DNA of 64,000 bases from Herbiconiux flava (GTDB lineage: Bacteria > Actinomycetota > Actinomycetes > Actinomycetales > Microbacteriaceae). Positions 63,610-64,000 of this stretch are shown one piece after another; the stretch's first letter is position 1; each line of letters starts with the position of its first letter. A model generated the notes under the pieces. It was not told where the DNA came from, made no database searches, and saw only the letters and a program-made list of their open reading frames with translations. Made by a program: the position numbers and the translations under genes. The stretch lies in assembly GCF_013409865.1 (NCBI RefSeq), contig NZ_JACCBM010000001.1, positions 1,240,001-1,304,000 on the forward strand, written 5' to 3'.

Positions 63610-64000
63610 CCGGCTCGGCCGGGGTGGGGACGCGGGGGCGGAGGCAGAGAGCCAGGAGGAGGGCGCCGACGACGGCGCAGCCGACGTAGACGAAGGAGAG
63701 GGGCACCTGGTCGCGGTCCGGCAGGCCGGCCGCCCCGGCCATCGTCGCGGCGACGACGAGGTAGCAGACGGCGCTGGTGAGGCCTCCGATCAGGCCCAGG
63801 TTGCGGTCGAAGAGGCCGAGGGCGAGGCCGTAGGCGAGCGGGCAGAGTGCGCCGCAGCCGACCATCACGAGCATGCCGCCGATGGTGATCAGCAGGATGT
63901 CGGGCCCGACCGTGAGACCGCTGACGAGCAGCACCGCGGTGCCGGCGACGAAGAAGGCGAACGCCGAGAAGCCGATCACCCGCGACGACAGCCGGGTCGC
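63596..64000 (-). CDS. MFS transporter, C-terminal part (partial)
   Basis: The frame is open to the window edge, so the 5' part lies beyond base 64000. The visible 134 codons encode about four hydrophobic helices (FAFFVAGTAVLLVSGL, ILLITIGGMLVMVGCGAL, and two more) and end RPRVPTPAEPVTRG. The pattern is that of the last helices of a Bcr/CflA-like drug exporter of the major facilitator superfamily. The assignment is limited by truncation. Confidence 0.7.
   Translation of the reverse strand, partial: ATRLSSRVIGFSAFAFFVAGTAVLLVSGLTVGPDILLITIGGMLVMVGCGALCPLAYGLALGLFDRNLGLIGGLTSAVCYLVVAATMAGAAGLPDRDQVPLSFVYVGCAVVGALLLALCLRPRVPTPAEPVTRG

Overview
This 64 kb window is uniformly high-GC chromosomal DNA of an actinobacterium, most likely of the family Microbacteriaceae. 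The grounds are codon bias, many GTG starts, a menaquinone pathway, a system II cytochrome c maturation operon and a short archaeal-type aspartyl-tRNA synthetase. Genes are densely packed, with many 4-base stop/start overlaps. I found no tRNA, rRNA, CRISPR array, insertion sequence, prophage or replication origin, and no island of deviating composition.

Layout. 0-5 kb: the end of a beta-glucoside PTS permease with its 6-phospho-beta-glucosidase, three small genes (glutaredoxin-like, Dabb, GNAT) and aspS. 5-10 kb: a histidine phosphatase leading into tlpA/resA-ccdA-resB-ccsB, a cytochrome c maturation operon. 10-17.4 kb: menC, menB, menE, menA and menD, interleaved with two small membrane proteins. 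17.5-25 kb: recQ followed by many small enzymes and stress-type proteins, including one frameshifted Tat-exported protein. 25-29 kb: a DUF305/DUF3105 pair, an acyltransferase, and an HxlR regulator divergent from an MFS exporter. 29.5-36.7 kb: an acyl-CoA oxidase, an ABC exporter with a histidine kinase/response regulator pair, and a GH114-like lipoprotein. 38-53.6 kb: methionine salvage genes in two blocks (below). 53.6-64 kb: a ferritin-VIT1 fusion, a DszC/SfnC-like flavoprotein, phosphatases, an amidohydrolase, an FHA protein that may be split by a frameshift, esterases, PPK2 and the end of an MFS transporter.

The most coherent system is 5'-methylthioribose (methionine) salvage. Block 1 holds mtnA-mtnK-mtnC-mtnB. 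Block 2 holds a sugar-type ABC importer with a second MtnK-family kinase, divergent from mtnD. Together they could import and phosphorylate methylthioribose (or a related 5-deoxypentose), isomerise, dehydrate, enolise/dephosphorylate and oxidise it to the 2-keto acid of methionine. The two kinases and an unusual MtnA motif suggest that more than one 5-modified ribose is handled.

At the scale of the whole window, at least 17 transcription-unit heads share one layout: a TAnnnT hexamer, then 6-8 bases, then directly the start codon. This predicts widespread leaderless mRNAs. Genes inside operons, and a minority of operon heads, use Shine-Dalgarno sequences instead.
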